Assembly: GCA_028284395.1 (NCBI GenBank)
Contig: JANQRV010000224.1
Span: forward strand, 27,459-91,458
DNA from: Saprospiraceae bacterium
GTDB taxonomy: Bacteria; Bacteroidota; Bacteroidia; Chitinophagales; Saprospiraceae
Direction: 5' to 3'
DNA length: 64,000 bases
The translations under genes were made by a program, and so were the position numbers. Positions 1 to 9,544 of the stretch are shown here, piece after piece; within the stretch, counting starts at the first letter, position 1; each line of letters opens with the position of its first letter. The notes beneath the pieces are model-generated. The model did not search any database, was not told the DNA's origin, and worked only from the letters and a program-made list of their open reading frames with translations.

Positions 1-69
1 AGACGGACGGAGAAGGATACATTAAAAAGTATTGCTCAAATCCCTCATTTTCAAAAATATAAAAAATAG
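1..69 (+). CDS. Possible 3' end of an upstream gene (5' end outside the window)
   Basis: Reading frame 1 is open from the first base to a TAG at 67-69, giving about 22 C-terminal residues rich in Lys and Arg. It would end four bases before the ATG of the synthase gene at 74, which is the usual tight spacing in this locus. A second frame is also open to a TAA at 57-59, so the choice between them is uncertain. No domain can be recognised in so short a piece. Pathway logic suggests an upstream nonulosonic-acid gene, but this is only inference. Confidence 0.25.
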   Translation, partial: RRTEKDTLKSIAQIPHFQKYKK

Positions 70-73
70 AACC

Positions 74-1246
74 ATGGATTTCAAGATTGGTGCAAAAAAA
101 ATAGGACAGAGCGAACCCGTTTTTTTTATTGCAGATATCGCCTCGAATCATGGAGGAGACCTTTCCTTGGCAAAGGAATTAATACATGCCTGCAAAGAGT
201 CTGGTGTCGATGCCATCAAGATGCAAAACTTCTCTGCTGAAACTATCGTCTCGGATCATGGATTCAAAAATCTAGGTGATATAAAAACTCATCAAAGTAG
301 TTGGGGGGTATCGGTCTTCGAATCCTATAAAGCTGCATCAATCCCATTTGAGTGGACATTGGAATTGAAGAGCTTGACAGAAGAACTAGGAATGGCTTAC
401 TTTACTTCCCCCTATTCACCTGAAATTGTAAAAGCTGTTGCGCCATATGTCGCAGCATTTAAACTTGGATCCGGTGATATTACCTGGCATGAGGAAATAG
501 AAGTTATGGCATCTTATGACAAACCAATAGTGATTGCTACTGGTGCAAGCGATCTTTCAGATGTTGAGATGGCAATGAGAGTGGCATTGGAAAATTCGAA
601 TAAGATCTTACTTTTGCAATGTAACACCAACTATACCGCAAAACATGGTGAACCTGAATCAGTTACCATGGAAAGATATAGTAACATCAATTTAAGGGTT
701 CTGGGTTCCTATGCTCAACTCTGGCCCAATATTCCACTGGGCTTATCAGATCATACTCATGGCAGTCTAACTGTACTTGGGGCAGTTGGACTTTTTAATT
801 GTTGTGCGGTGGAGAAACACTTTACTCTTGATAGCTCTCAAACAGGACAAGATCATCAATTCTCAATGATGCCTTCGGAATGGAGCAGAATGGTGAAAGA
901 GACGGCCGCTCTCAAGGCTGTATTGAAATCAAATATGAGTTACTACCAAAGACTTGAGATCGTTAAACAGCATGTGGACCGACCAGATTTTCTTGAGTTA
1001 GCAATTGGAGATGGAGTAAAGAGAGTTCAAAAAAACGAAGAAAACACGGTAATTGTACAGAGAAGGTCGATCAGAGCTGCAAGACCACTGATTACTGGGC
1101 AAATTCTAAGAAAAGAAGACCTAGTTGTTTTAAGGCCTTGTCCGGAGGATGGATTCCCTCCTTATGTACTGGGCAATTTGCTCGGAAAGACATTAAATCA
1201 AGATTTGGAAAAGGGACAATATTTGCAGAGAAACCATATCGAATAA
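74..1246 (+). CDS. NeuB-family nonulosonic acid (sialic/pseudaminic/legionaminic-type) synthase
   Basis: Members of this family condense phosphoenolpyruvate with an N-acetylated hexosamine derivative to make a nine-carbon nonulosonic acid in the cytoplasm. The N-terminal NeuB barrel is seen from the IADIASNHGG segment and the following DAIKMQ motif through GLSDHT and AVEKHFT (about residues 15-280 of 390). The C-terminal SAF/antifreeze-like domain covers roughly the last 65 residues (RRSIRAARPL to YLQRNHI). The start is placed at the ATG at 74; an upstream in-frame TTG at 32 would add 14 non-conserved residues. A PseG-like gene follows after about 30 bp, suggesting a pseudaminic- or legionaminic-type product. 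The substrate cannot be fixed from sequence, and no CMP-sugar synthetase is in the window. Confidence 0.85.
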   Translation: MDFKIGAKKIGQSEPVFFIADIASNHGGDLSLAKELIHACKESGVDAIKMQNFSAETIVSDHGFKNLGDIKTHQSSWGVSVFESYKAASIPFEWTLELKSLTEELGMAYFTSPYSPEIVKAVAPYVAAFKLGSGDITWHEEIEVMASYDKPIVIATGASDLSDVEMAMRVALENSNKILLLQCNTNYTAKHGEPESVTMERYSNINLRVLGSYAQLWPNIPLGLSDHTHGSLTVLGAVGLFNCCAVEKHFTLDSSQTGQDHQFSMMPSEWSRMVKETAALKAVLKSNMSYYQRLEIVKQHVDRPDFLELAIGDGVKRVQKNEENTVIVQRRSIRAARPLITGQILRKEDLVVLRPCPEDGFPPYVLGNLLGKTLNQDLEKGQYLQRNHIE

Positions 1247-1275
1247 CTTAGATTAACTTTCAGAAACAATTATCT

Positions 1276-2286
1276 TTGGATACTGCTTGGATCCGGGTTG
1301 ACGCCAGTCCCAAAATAGGTAGGGGGCATCTTTCTCGATGCACTGCATTGGCAAATATGCTTTGTAAATACTTTAAGGTCAGCTTCCTGATTAAGAGGGA
1401 ATTTAAATCGTACTGTGAATCGTTGATTTCCGATTGGAAGGTATGTTATATTACCGATGAATCTGATTTAGATAAGTTATTATCTAGAAGAGATTTATTG
1501 ATTGTAGATCACTATGAGATCGATGAAGAATGGCGAGTCAGGTACCAATCAGCTGTACAAACATTAATTGTCATAAATGACATACCAGGAAAAATATATG
1601 GTGCAGATGTGATAATTAATCATTGTCCTGGAATTAATCAAGAGAAATATTCGACACCAAAGGAAACCAAGTTCTTATTAGGTCTAAAGTATGCGATTCT
1701 TCGACCAGAATTTCTTGAGTATGCTCTCAATGAAAATCCAGGAACTCATGGAGAGGGAATCTTTATTTGCTTCGGAGCTGCTGATCCATACCATCTCGGA
1801 TATTTCACAGCAAAGGAACTTTTAGCATCTGGCTTTAAGAATCCCATTAATTTAGTAACCCCTTTAGTTAACAGCGAATTGGAACATCTATGTATTAAAT
1901 ATCAAAATTTGGAGATAGTTCATCAATTATCAGCATCTGAAATGATCAATTTTATGCGTCGTGCGAGATTACTTTTGCTATCCTCTAGCATTTTGAGCTT
2001 TGAAGCCATTGCACTGAGAAAACCTTTTTTTGCGATCTATTTCATGGAGAATCAACGGCTCATTTATGAAGGCCTGATTGCAAAGGGAATGGCTGATGGC
2101 CAAGGAAAGGTTAGTTCTTCAAAGGATCTAATTGGTATTTATAAACGAATAGAACGACTATATTATTCCGCTCAGATTCTTGAACAAATGGTGGAGAAAC
2201 AGCGACAATTCTTAGACGGGAAATCAGGAAGACACATTGGCGAGACATTATATGAGATTCATGAGGGAAGAACCGAAAGGTTTTAA
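1276..2286 (+). CDS. pseG: PseG-like UDP-sugar hydrolase (nonulosonic acid pathway)
   Basis: PseG removes UDP from UDP-2,4-diacetamido-2,4,6-trideoxy-altrose, giving the free sugar that the neighbouring synthase condenses with PEP. The signature RVDASPKIGRGHLSRC lies at residues 7-22, and its His18 matches the catalytic His of the GxGH motif. A GLKYAILRPEF segment in the middle and a GT-B-like C-terminal half (FICFGAADP, SSSILSFEAIAL) also fit the family, as does the length of 336 residues. The best start is a TTG at 1276, because the family signature begins only six residues in and no ATG precedes it in frame. It could instead act on a legionaminic-type precursor. It belongs with the NeuB-family gene upstream. 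Confidence 0.8.
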   Translation: MDTAWIRVDASPKIGRGHLSRCTALANMLCKYFKVSFLIKREFKSYCESLISDWKVCYITDESDLDKLLSRRDLLIVDHYEIDEEWRVRYQSAVQTLIVINDIPGKIYGADVIINHCPGINQEKYSTPKETKFLLGLKYAILRPEFLEYALNENPGTHGEGIFICFGAADPYHLGYFTAKELLASGFKNPINLVTPLVNSELEHLCIKYQNLEIVHQLSASEMINFMRRARLLLLSSSILSFEAIALRKPFFAIYFMENQRLIYEGLIAKGMADGQGKVSSSKDLIGIYKRIERLYYSAQILEQMVEKQRQFLDGKSGRHIGETLYEIHEGRTERF

Positions 2287-2356
2287 CGATGCATTTGTTC
2301 GTCGAAAGAAAGCGATCGGTAATTTCTTATTTTCGCCAAGTTAAAAGTAAGAATAG

Positions 2357-3508
2357 ATGGAAATAAATATTGAAGCTTTACAAAGAAAGAAGTTCATCTT
2401 CATTGGCGGTGCTCCTAGAAGTGGAACTACGTTGTTATGTAATTTAATGGATTCTCATCCGGAGCTTCTAGTCTTTCCCCTTGAACATTCGACTGTGGAG
2501 CAGTTCTTTTGGCATAGCGGAAATTTAGAGTTTTTTCGAAATACATTTATTTTTCATCGAAGCAGTGGTCAACAAAGCATTATGGCTACTGATAAGGAAC
2601 TAGAAAAATATCGTCATAAAATTTTGAATGAATATCAGAAAGAATTTGACTTAAATGTTGATACCGCTTTGTACTGTAGTGGTTACCTTGAGTATTTGGA
2701 ATCTCATGGAATAGAGCTGAGAACGATTCTTGAAGCCCTAGTATTTGGATTGGTTAAGGGTAATGAGTTTGCCAGAAGGAAGCTTGAAACTGCAAAATAT
2801 GTAGTTTTTAAGCAACCCTTTTATACGGAGTTATTTGCATCGTTTACTTATAACCATCTTCCCGAATCTAAGTTTGTGCATATTCTCAGGAACCCAGTTG
2901 CGCGGTATGCATCTGCAAAACAAAGGAGAATCGACCTACATAAGTTGAATAACAAGAGATTATCCCATATTAACAGAGTCAATTTTGTTTTAGGACATAC
3001 TGAATTAGATATCTCAACAAGAATTTTGGCAGATAAAAATCTTCATCAGATTGGTAGCGAAAGCTATAGAATAGTGAAATTTAAAGATATGCTATCTGAT
3101 AGAGAAAATTTCTTCAAGGAGTTATCATTATGGTTGAAGATAGAATTTAACCATTCCTTTTTTGAAAAGCCAACTCGGCTAGGGAAATTAGCTATAGCAG
3201 GTTCAAAATTAGTGCAAGGGAAAAATGTAGATATCCGCGCAATTGAAAGAAAGGACCATTACCTAGCTATCACATCAAAAACCGAAAGAAAACTTCATCA
3301 TTACTATTTGTCATTGAATAACAAAGGCTCTCAAAATGACTCCAAAATATTTGCTGCCCTCTTTTCACTCCTATTTCCATTTTATCTTTCTTCTTTCAAA
3401 CATTATGTCTATCAAATATTAACGATGCCTCATCTTTTCTTTTTGGATAGATCAAGATTAATAGAAGGGGTGAAAAAGAAAAAACTTTCTTTAAGCGGTG
3501 CAACTTGA
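2357..3508 (+). CDS. Sulfotransferase family protein
   Basis: This protein likely transfers sulfate from PAPS to a sugar of the polymer. The PAPS 5'-phosphosulfate loop GAPRSGTT is at residues 18-25. A 3'-phosphate-binding segment of the type FVHILRNPVARYASA lies near residue 175, and the HPELLVFP stretch just after the P-loop is typical of Sulfotransfer_3-type enzymes. There is no signal peptide, consistent with a cytoplasmic reaction before flipping. The 70-bp gap before it contains no convincing gene. Its TGA stop is the first base triplet of a short repeated element (3506-3549), so the C-terminus may have been reset by an insertion. The acceptor is unknown. Confidence 0.8.
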   Translation: MEINIEALQRKKFIFIGGAPRSGTTLLCNLMDSHPELLVFPLEHSTVEQFFWHSGNLEFFRNTFIFHRSSGQQSIMATDKELEKYRHKILNEYQKEFDLNVDTALYCSGYLEYLESHGIELRTILEALVFGLVKGNEFARRKLETAKYVVFKQPFYTELFASFTYNHLPESKFVHILRNPVARYASAKQRRIDLHKLNNKRLSHINRVNFVLGHTELDISTRILADKNLHQIGSESYRIVKFKDMLSDRENFFKELSLWLKIEFNHSFFEKPTRLGKLAIAGSKLVQGKNVDIRAIERKDHYLAITSKTERKLHHYYLSLNNKGSQNDSKIFAALFSLLFPFYLSSFKHYVYQILTMPHLFFLDRSRLIEGVKKKKLSLSGAT

Positions 3509-3549
3509 CCTCCTCTCTAAATTGGTTGCATAAATGGGGAAGAGGACAC
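3506..3549 (+). repeat. Copy A of a short repeat that supplies the stop codon of the preceding gene
   Basis: About 44 bp starting TGACCTCCTC, then GGTTGC, then GGGGAAGAGGACAC. A related copy at 5276-5320 aligns with a single 1-base gap and mostly conserved blocks. Both copies begin exactly at the TGA stop codon of the gene before them. The TGACCT start resembles the terminal inverted repeats of some IS3-family elements, so these may be insertion-sequence end relics; that identification is inference. The remaining bases up to 3667 are A/T-rich with no gene. Confidence 0.4.
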
Positions 3550-3667
3550 TTCGGTTAATCCCCAGATTACAAATGCTGATTTTTGTCCTAAATACTAGCT
3601 TGCTAATTATAGAAATCTAGCAAATTAAAGATTTATTATAAAGCTTTATTAACTTAATATTTATAGA

Positions 3668-5278
3668 GTGAACTCTGAAAGAATACATTTTTCCAACCCA
3701 TTCTTGGAAACGTATTTACGAAAGTTTGGCGGAGCAAGATTAGAAACTAGGTATTTCAGAAGATTTTACAAAGATACATTTTCGCCGAGAGATCGCCGAA
3801 AAAATATCTTAATTTATTCAGGGATTGGTAGTATGTATCTATCACCTATTGAAGTTTTGCTTTACCACCTATTTCTGGCGAAAGGTTTTGATGTTGAATA
3901 CTATATATATGATGAAAAAATCCCTATAAATGAAGTGATCACTAAAGATCGTATTGAGAAATATGGAAAAGAACGATTCTGGAGTACTTCAGTTAGAAAC
4001 GCAGAAAGACTTCTCAAAGCGTCGAAAGTTGATTATCAATTCATAACAATTAGTTCGAAAGTACAAGACATTTTAGATGGAATCCCAAAAAAATTGGAGT
4101 CAATTTTGAGGTTCCAATTTGACGGAATAGAGTTTGGGGATATTGTTAAGGGAGTCATGTTTAGATATTATAAGTCAATTTCTTTTGGGGAAGACGCCTT
4201 AGAGATTGCGAGAAGTTTTTTGATATGTGCTTTGACAAATTATTTTCAAATCAAGGAAATTTGTAGTTCCAAGAATTATGAATTCATTCTATTTTCACAT
4301 GGGATATATTGCACTTGGGAGCCAGTGGCTCAATTCTGCAGAAAAAACCGTTTAAAGTATGTCTGTTATGACAGAGCAAAGACGAGAGGACATTGTAACT
4401 ATAATTTGAATTATCCTTCGCCGAATTGGTCCATCTCTGCCGCATGGGACAGGCTGGAAAACTATGAGTTAACTTATGATGAAGTTAAAAAAGTAGATCT
4501 CTATTTGCAAGAGCGCATACTTCAAAAAGGTGATGTATTTAGTTACAACTTTTCAGGCAAAGTATCTAGTTTAGATACTCTAAAATCTCGGCTTGGAATT
4601 CAAGAAAAATCTAAAGTGGTGACGATATTTACAAATCTCATCTGGGACGCTGCCAATGTTTCAAGAGATATTGCATTCGAATCACCACTTAGATGTATTA
4701 TAGCGACGATCATGAAATATGGTATGCGAGAAAATGTCCATATCCTTATTCGCATTCATCCCGCAGAAAAAGTACTTGGCACTAAAGAAAGATATGGCCA
4801 ACTAGTGCGAGAAGAACTTTCGAGTGTACCTAATAATGTAACAATTGTTGAACCAGAGGACGATATTAACTCTTTTTCTATATTAGATATTTCAGATATC
4901 GGAGTTGTCCATACTTCTACTGTTGGGCTTGAAATGGCCATTGAGAATAAGCCAGTAATTCTAATTTCAGATACACATTATAGGGATAAGGGATTTACTT
5001 ATGATGCAATAAGTGCTCCCCATTATTTTCAAATTCTAAATAAACTGATTGCATGTCAAGAACCTCTTCCAAATCAGGTGAAATTAGCTAAAAAATATTT
5101 CTATTTGATGATGTTTGAATATCAACATAAAATGCCGATGACATTTACTCGTAAGGGAGCGTTTGATGGCTATGGTTATAAATCTTTTAATAATCTATTA
5201 GAGGATCAAGATGCTCCAATTAATAAAATTGTAGACAGAATCGTCGAAGGAGATTTTGATGATTTCATTTTTCGGTGA
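3668..5278 (+). CDS. Putative capsule-type glycosyltransferase (KpsS/KpsC-like GT-B fold), function uncertain
   Basis: The 536-residue protein is not confidently recognised. Its C-terminal third contains IRIHPAEK followed about 60 residues later by VVHTSTVGLEMAIENKPVIL and an HYRDKGFTYD segment. That arrangement is common in GT-B proteins of the capsule (KpsS/KpsC, Kdo-transferase-like) group. The N-terminal part has no familiar motif. No signal peptide or membrane segment is evident. The start used is GTG at 3668; the next Met is near residue 56 and would remove conserved-looking sequence. It sits just after the nonulosonic-acid genes, so it could be the nonulosonic acid transferase, but this is speculation. 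The stop codon belongs to copy B of the short repeat. Confidence 0.5.
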   Translation: MNSERIHFSNPFLETYLRKFGGARLETRYFRRFYKDTFSPRDRRKNILIYSGIGSMYLSPIEVLLYHLFLAKGFDVEYYIYDEKIPINEVITKDRIEKYGKERFWSTSVRNAERLLKASKVDYQFITISSKVQDILDGIPKKLESILRFQFDGIEFGDIVKGVMFRYYKSISFGEDALEIARSFLICALTNYFQIKEICSSKNYEFILFSHGIYCTWEPVAQFCRKNRLKYVCYDRAKTRGHCNYNLNYPSPNWSISAAWDRLENYELTYDEVKKVDLYLQERILQKGDVFSYNFSGKVSSLDTLKSRLGIQEKSKVVTIFTNLIWDAANVSRDIAFESPLRCIIATIMKYGMRENVHILIRIHPAEKVLGTKERYGQLVREELSSVPNNVTIVEPEDDINSFSILDISDIGVVHTSTVGLEMAIENKPVILISDTHYRDKGFTYDAISAPHYFQILNKLIACQEPLPNQVKLAKKYFYLMMFEYQHKMPMTFTRKGAFDGYGYKSFNNLLEDQDAPINKIVDRIVEGDFDDFIFR

Positions 5279-5320
5279 CCTCCTCCCAGAAAGAGGTTGC
5301 CTGATTAGGGAAGAGAACAC
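5276..5320 (+). repeat. Copy B of the short TGACCTCCTC repeat
   Basis: This 45-bp element (TGACCTCCTCCC, GGTTGC, GGGAAGAGAACAC) matches the copy at 3506-3549 and again starts on the stop codon of the upstream gene. The rest of the gap to 5554 has no intact gene. A frame open from about 5342 to a TGA at 5456-5458 could be a decayed coding remnant, perhaps of a transposase, but the similarity is too weak to name. Confidence 0.4.
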
Positions 5321-5554
5321 CATGATTCAACTGGTATTCATCAAAATATATATGAAAAGACGCTTTTCATACATGTCCTAGAAAAGCTCTACGATGGTAT
5401 AGAAGAATGCATCCGATATTCAATTATGAACCGGGACATCATTCGCTCGATTATTTGAAATAATCACGATGAAATCTATTTCGACAAAAAAGTAAATTTT
5501 TAAACAACTTCCTATTCAACTTCTCTGGTCTAATATCGGGGATAACTATCCTAA

Positions 5555-7072
5555 ATGTCAAACAGATCTCGTAGATTGAAGGTTTTGATAGATGCCATAA
5601 GCAATTTGTCAATTCGATTTGGAACCAACATCTTGTCCTTCATTACATTACCACTCTATATAAAAGTCTTTGGCAAAGTAGAGTATGGTGTTTTTCTATT
5701 GGCTTATGGTCTAATTGAGTCATTGGTCTTTTTTGACTTTGGAATAGGAAGTGCACTAGTGAAATATACTGCTTTGTATAATGGTCATAATTTTGAAACT
5801 AAAGATGAATTGAATTATGCTTTTTTCATTAACTGGACAGTAAGAATTGCGCTCGTTTTAGCAATTATTTTTTCACTCATAACTTTAACAATAGGATTTA
5901 ATATCGAAATGTTTTTCAAAGTGGGGCAGGATCATAATTCTTTAGCTAGAAATATTTTTACTGTCTTTGCTTTGTACGTTTTATTTTATGGTGTTCTTAG
6001 ACAAGCTCAGTATTATTTAGAAGGGTTGGAAGAGTTTGTTTTCCTAAATAAAACAAAGCTAATTCTTGTATTTCTCCTGTTTGTTCTTTATTTGATGGTT
6101 TTATTTTTTCCGATTGGGATTATTGAATTTGTAATATTGTTTGCTATATCGAATCTGGTTCCATATTGTATCTATTTTTTACGACTTATTAAATCTGGAT
6201 TAATTGATTTGAGGAGCTGGAGTTCAGCTAGTTTTTTTGAAAAACCAAAAGAAGAGTATTTGAAGTTTAGTTTAAATATGTTTTATGTCCAACTAACTTC
6301 CTTTTTTTTTACATTATTCGATAAATTCATTATAGGCGCCATGTTGGGACCTGTACAACTTGTATACTATAATGCAGTTACTAAATTATCTTTTATTGTT
6401 AGGATGATTAATAATCAATCATTACTGGTTTTGAATCCTATGATCGCAAAAATTTCAAAGGAAAACTTGTCAAACACTGAATCAATTATAGAAAAAGTAA
6501 GTCTTATTCAATTTATAGTTATTCTTCCAATAGTAGCAGGAGTTTCAATTTTGATCTACCCTTTTATTGATCTTTGGCTCGGGAAAGATTTTCTACCCTA
6601 TACACATTGGGGTATTTTTGCATTATTAATTTACGTAATAGGCCCATTTTCTGGTATGATACAGAGGGTCCTGAAATTTGGGGGATTTGATCACCTACTT
6701 GTAAAAGTTAATATATTTTTAGTCTTAATAAACCTATTTTTTTCCATATTACTTACAAATTTTGTAGGTATTGGGGGCCCAATCCTTGGTTCACTAATTC
6801 AAGTATTTCTTTCGGTTCTCACTTTCCAATATTTGGGAAGGAAGCTTCTTGGTGTTAAGGGGGGGCGATTCGATACACACCTTCTAATTAGTTCTTTCAT
6901 TGCTCTGTTAGTATGCTTACTTGGGTTTAAGTGGTTACAATTATTTCCTATAGTTAGCTGGTTGAATCTGATATTTTTTGCTTTGGTACTTACCATTCCA
7001 TTGTCCCTACATCCGGCGTATATATTGTTTTTTCACCCAAGATATCGAGTGGTTAATTTATTTCGATTATAG
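5555..7072 (+). CDS. Wzx-type oligosaccharide flippase (first of two)
   Basis: This is a polytopic inner-membrane protein of 505 residues with about 12-14 hydrophobic segments and no hydrophilic domain. It is typical of the MATE/MVF-type polysaccharide transporters that flip undecaprenyl-linked repeat units to the periplasm. The opening LIDAISNLSIRFGTNILSFITLPLYIKVFG and the following YGVFLLAYGLIE pattern fit the family. The start is an ATG at 5555. The stop TAG overlaps the GTG of the next gene by one base, so the two are probably translated together. A second flippase gene lies at 34074. Base composition is very A/T-rich like the rest of region 1. Confidence 0.85.
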   Translation: MSNRSRRLKVLIDAISNLSIRFGTNILSFITLPLYIKVFGKVEYGVFLLAYGLIESLVFFDFGIGSALVKYTALYNGHNFETKDELNYAFFINWTVRIALVLAIIFSLITLTIGFNIEMFFKVGQDHNSLARNIFTVFALYVLFYGVLRQAQYYLEGLEEFVFLNKTKLILVFLLFVLYLMVLFFPIGIIEFVILFAISNLVPYCIYFLRLIKSGLIDLRSWSSASFFEKPKEEYLKFSLNMFYVQLTSFFFTLFDKFIIGAMLGPVQLVYYNAVTKLSFIVRMINNQSLLVLNPMIAKISKENLSNTESIIEKVSLIQFIVILPIVAGVSILIYPFIDLWLGKDFLPYTHWGIFALLIYVIGPFSGMIQRVLKFGGFDHLLVKVNIFLVLINLFFSILLTNFVGIGGPILGSLIQVFLSVLTFQYLGRKLLGVKGGRFDTHLLISSFIALLVCLLGFKWLQLFPIVSWLNLIFFALVLTIPLSLHPAYILFFHPRYRVVNLFRL

Positions 7073-8937
7073 TGACTTATATACAAATTATAATTTGGCT
7101 AATAATATTCATGTGCGTAATGTTGATGCTGTTTTTCACCTTGAAAACTAGTATCTTCAGATACTTTTTCAGCGCTAGACATTTTGAAGTCTTGGATTTC
7201 AAAGAAATTTTCAAAGAATTTAGGGGTTTGCCTCCAGAAATTAGACCTAAAACGTTGTCTAATTTGGAATTAGTTAACGATGAAAAATTAGTGATTAATA
7301 CCAAGGGTTATCCATCTGTGGTGTTAGACTTAAGTGTGACAAAACCGAATTTTCAAAACTTTCATAGGAAAGATCATTCCTCTACACAGTTAATTAGCTT
7401 TTATAGTTTAGAATTCCTTTCAAATTTGCTAAAATTATATGAAGAGACTGGTAATGCCTTATTGTTGAAGTTATCGAAGAGGTTTATCGAGTTTTGGAAA
7501 ATGAACCGGATAATTTTCGGTTTAGAACCATTCTGTTGGTATGATCATACCACTGCAATGAGAATGTTTAATTCATTTCTTAGTATTGGGGTTTTAGTTA
7601 AGATTTATCAAGATTCGGAAAAAATTAGTGGACATCTAAAAGTTCTTTATACAGAGTATTATGCTTGTAGTAGGTTTCTTTTAAAAAGCTACAACTACGA
7701 TTATATAAGTAACCATGGACTGATAGTTGATTATTATCTACTGCTGATTTGCTATCTTGACAAACAGGATAAAATACTATCAAATCATAGCTTAAAAAAA
7801 GTTGCGATACATAGGTCTGTTCATAGAGTGGACTACTTCATAAGTGAGGATGGCGTAATCCTCGAACCTGCTACATCATATTGGTTTATGATTTTGAATT
7901 TACTAGAGAAAATTAATGCTCTCTTGCCGGAAAATGAAAGAAATGCAGATTTAAATTTCTTAAAGAAACTACAGGCAGCAAAATCGTTCATATCCAAAAT
8001 AAGTATTAATGGCCAGTTTATTAGACTTGGTGATTCATCTGGTGGACATGATTTTCAAGTAAATGGAGATCTCCATCATGATTTAGGAGAGGGCTATAGT
8101 TATTTTTTGTCAGATGCAGGCCTGTTTTATGTCAATGGAGTGAGAGATAAACAGACTGTGTTTCAGTTCATGTTCAATATACAAAATACACCTCCTTTCG
8201 TCCATCGACATCAAGATGCATTAAGTATTAGCATTTTCCATGAAGGCATATTTTGGATTGATGCCCCAGGCTATTTTTCTCCCGATATGAAAAAATTTGG
8301 TGTGAATGTTCGGAATTCGGAAAACCAATCAAGCGTAATAAGCTTGACTTCAGGGTATTCTAATAATTGTCGGGTTGAAAGTTTATGCCGCAAAAGGAAC
8401 AAAGTCATTATTTTGGCTTCTTGCATTTTGGACTCCGGCTCTAAACTATTTCGCGAAATTAATTTCGATCCTTCGAACAATGCTATTTCTATTATTGATC
8501 AGAGCGAAGACTCGGGAATTCTGCAGTCTAATTTCTTGTTAGCCCCTAAGGTTAAGGTAGATAATATTTCAGGTCATATTTACAGACTTTCATTGGGAAA
8601 AAAGTATTTGAATGTAGAGTTAGAAGCGGAAAAGATTGAAATTCAAGAAGCGGGAATTTCTTTTTATAGAAATCGTATGGAAGAAACAAAAAAGATTGTA
8701 GCTACTGGTAAAGAGATAGTTACAAAGATCACTTGGTCGAACAATGTTTCAAGTAAACTTCTGGATATTTCTAGTGGTAACTATCCATATAAAGGAAGAG
8801 CAGTTAATCAATCTCAAAGATTAACATTTTTCTCTAAGAGTCTAAAGAGATTTCATAAGAAAAGACTCTTTCAATTAATGATAGTTTCAGCTTTTATTTA
8901 CCTGATTTTTACCCTGTTTATTTTGCAACTTCCTTAA
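7072..8937 (+). CDS. Heparinase II/III-like protein with membrane segments at both ends
   Basis: A 621-residue protein of the heparinase II/III (alginate-lyase-like) family. It has an alpha/alpha-toroid-like middle with an NHG motif near residue 213 and a C-terminal beta-sandwich domain with HRHQDALS near 376, followed by a WIDAPGYFS-type segment. A hydrophobic helix is present at residues 4-24 and another at the extreme C-terminus. It is therefore probably anchored in the inner membrane rather than secreted. Family members cleave uronic-acid polysaccharides by elimination, but copies inside biosynthetic loci have no proven role and may edit or release polymer. The GTG start at 7072 overlaps the flippase stop by one base. 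A soluble paralogue is at 18627. Confidence 0.75.
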   Translation: MTYIQIIIWLIIFMCVMLMLFFTLKTSIFRYFFSARHFEVLDFKEIFKEFRGLPPEIRPKTLSNLELVNDEKLVINTKGYPSVVLDLSVTKPNFQNFHRKDHSSTQLISFYSLEFLSNLLKLYEETGNALLLKLSKRFIEFWKMNRIIFGLEPFCWYDHTTAMRMFNSFLSIGVLVKIYQDSEKISGHLKVLYTEYYACSRFLLKSYNYDYISNHGLIVDYYLLLICYLDKQDKILSNHSLKKVAIHRSVHRVDYFISEDGVILEPATSYWFMILNLLEKINALLPENERNADLNFLKKLQAAKSFISKISINGQFIRLGDSSGGHDFQVNGDLHHDLGEGYSYFLSDAGLFYVNGVRDKQTVFQFMFNIQNTPPFVHRHQDALSISIFHEGIFWIDAPGYFSPDMKKFGVNVRNSENQSSVISLTSGYSNNCRVESLCRKRNKVIILASCILDSGSKLFREINFDPSNNAISIIDQSEDSGILQSNFLLAPKVKVDNISGHIYRLSLGKKYLNVELEAEKIEIQEAGISFYRNRMEETKKIVATGKEIVTKITWSNNVSSKLLDISSGNYPYKGRAVNQSQRLTFFSKSLKRFHKKRLFQLMIVSAFIYLIFTLFILQLP

Positions 8938-8992
8938 CCGATGTTAGTGGTTGTTAACAAAACATCAGTTGACTCAATCATACTCTTATTTC

Positions 8993-9544
8993 ATGTCAAT
9001 TAGATTAGTTTTTCATTCTTCGAGATACAGGCATCTAGTTCGTTGGATTAGTAATGCATGGATAGCAAAGATCCCATCAAATCTCTTAAGGCACTCATGG
9101 TATCGGTTGCTATTCCCAGTTGGTAAAGATTCAAATATCATGATGGGATTGAAATTGCGAGATACAAGGGAGATAATTATTGGACATACTACTAACATAA
9201 ACTCTAATTGCATGATTGACAGTAGGGGAGGATGCATTAGGATTGGTAACTATGTTGATATTTCACCTGAGGTTAATATCTGGACTCTCGAACATGATCC
9301 ACAGGATCCAAAGTTTGCATCAAAAGGAGGAGATGTAATCATAGAAGATTTTGTTTGGATTGGTAATAGAGCCGTGATTCTTCCAAATACTATAATTGGT
9401 AAAGGTGCTGTTGTTGCTGCTGGCGCAGTAGTAAATAAGGAGGTAGAACCCTATACAATTGTTGGTGGTGTGCCTGCAAAGAAGATCGGTGAAAGAAACC
9501 CAAATCAAGAACCAAGAAAGCCTTATAAACCTTTTCTGCTTTGA
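8993..9544 (+). CDS. Left-handed beta-helix acyltransferase (WbbJ/LpxA-type O-acetyltransferase)
   Basis: Hexapeptide-repeat turns run through the protein (INSNCMIDSRGGCIRIG, then VIIEDFVWIGNRAVILPN and GKGAVVAAGAVVNKEV). It ends with the usual closing motif GVPAKKIG. These enzymes transfer acetyl groups from acetyl-CoA to sugar hydroxyl or amino groups in the cytoplasm. The ATG at 8993 is preferred, giving 183 residues; a TTG at 8951 would add 14 residues. The stop codon overlaps the TTG start of the next glycosyltransferase as TTGA, indicating coupling. The target sugar is unknown. Confidence 0.8.
   Translation: MSIRLVFHSSRYRHLVRWISNAWIAKIPSNLLRHSWYRLLFPVGKDSNIMMGLKLRDTREIIIGHTTNINSNCMIDSRGGCIRIGNYVDISPEVNIWTLEHDPQDPKFASKGGDVIIEDFVWIGNRAVILPNTIIGKGAVVAAGAVVNKEVEPYTIVGGVPAKKIGERNPNQEPRKPYKPFLL

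Noticed and set aside
5342..5458. Possible transposase C-terminal remnant after the KpsS-like gene
   Set aside because: The 38 open codons show no diagnostic transposase motif, so it is mentioned only as context for the short repeat.
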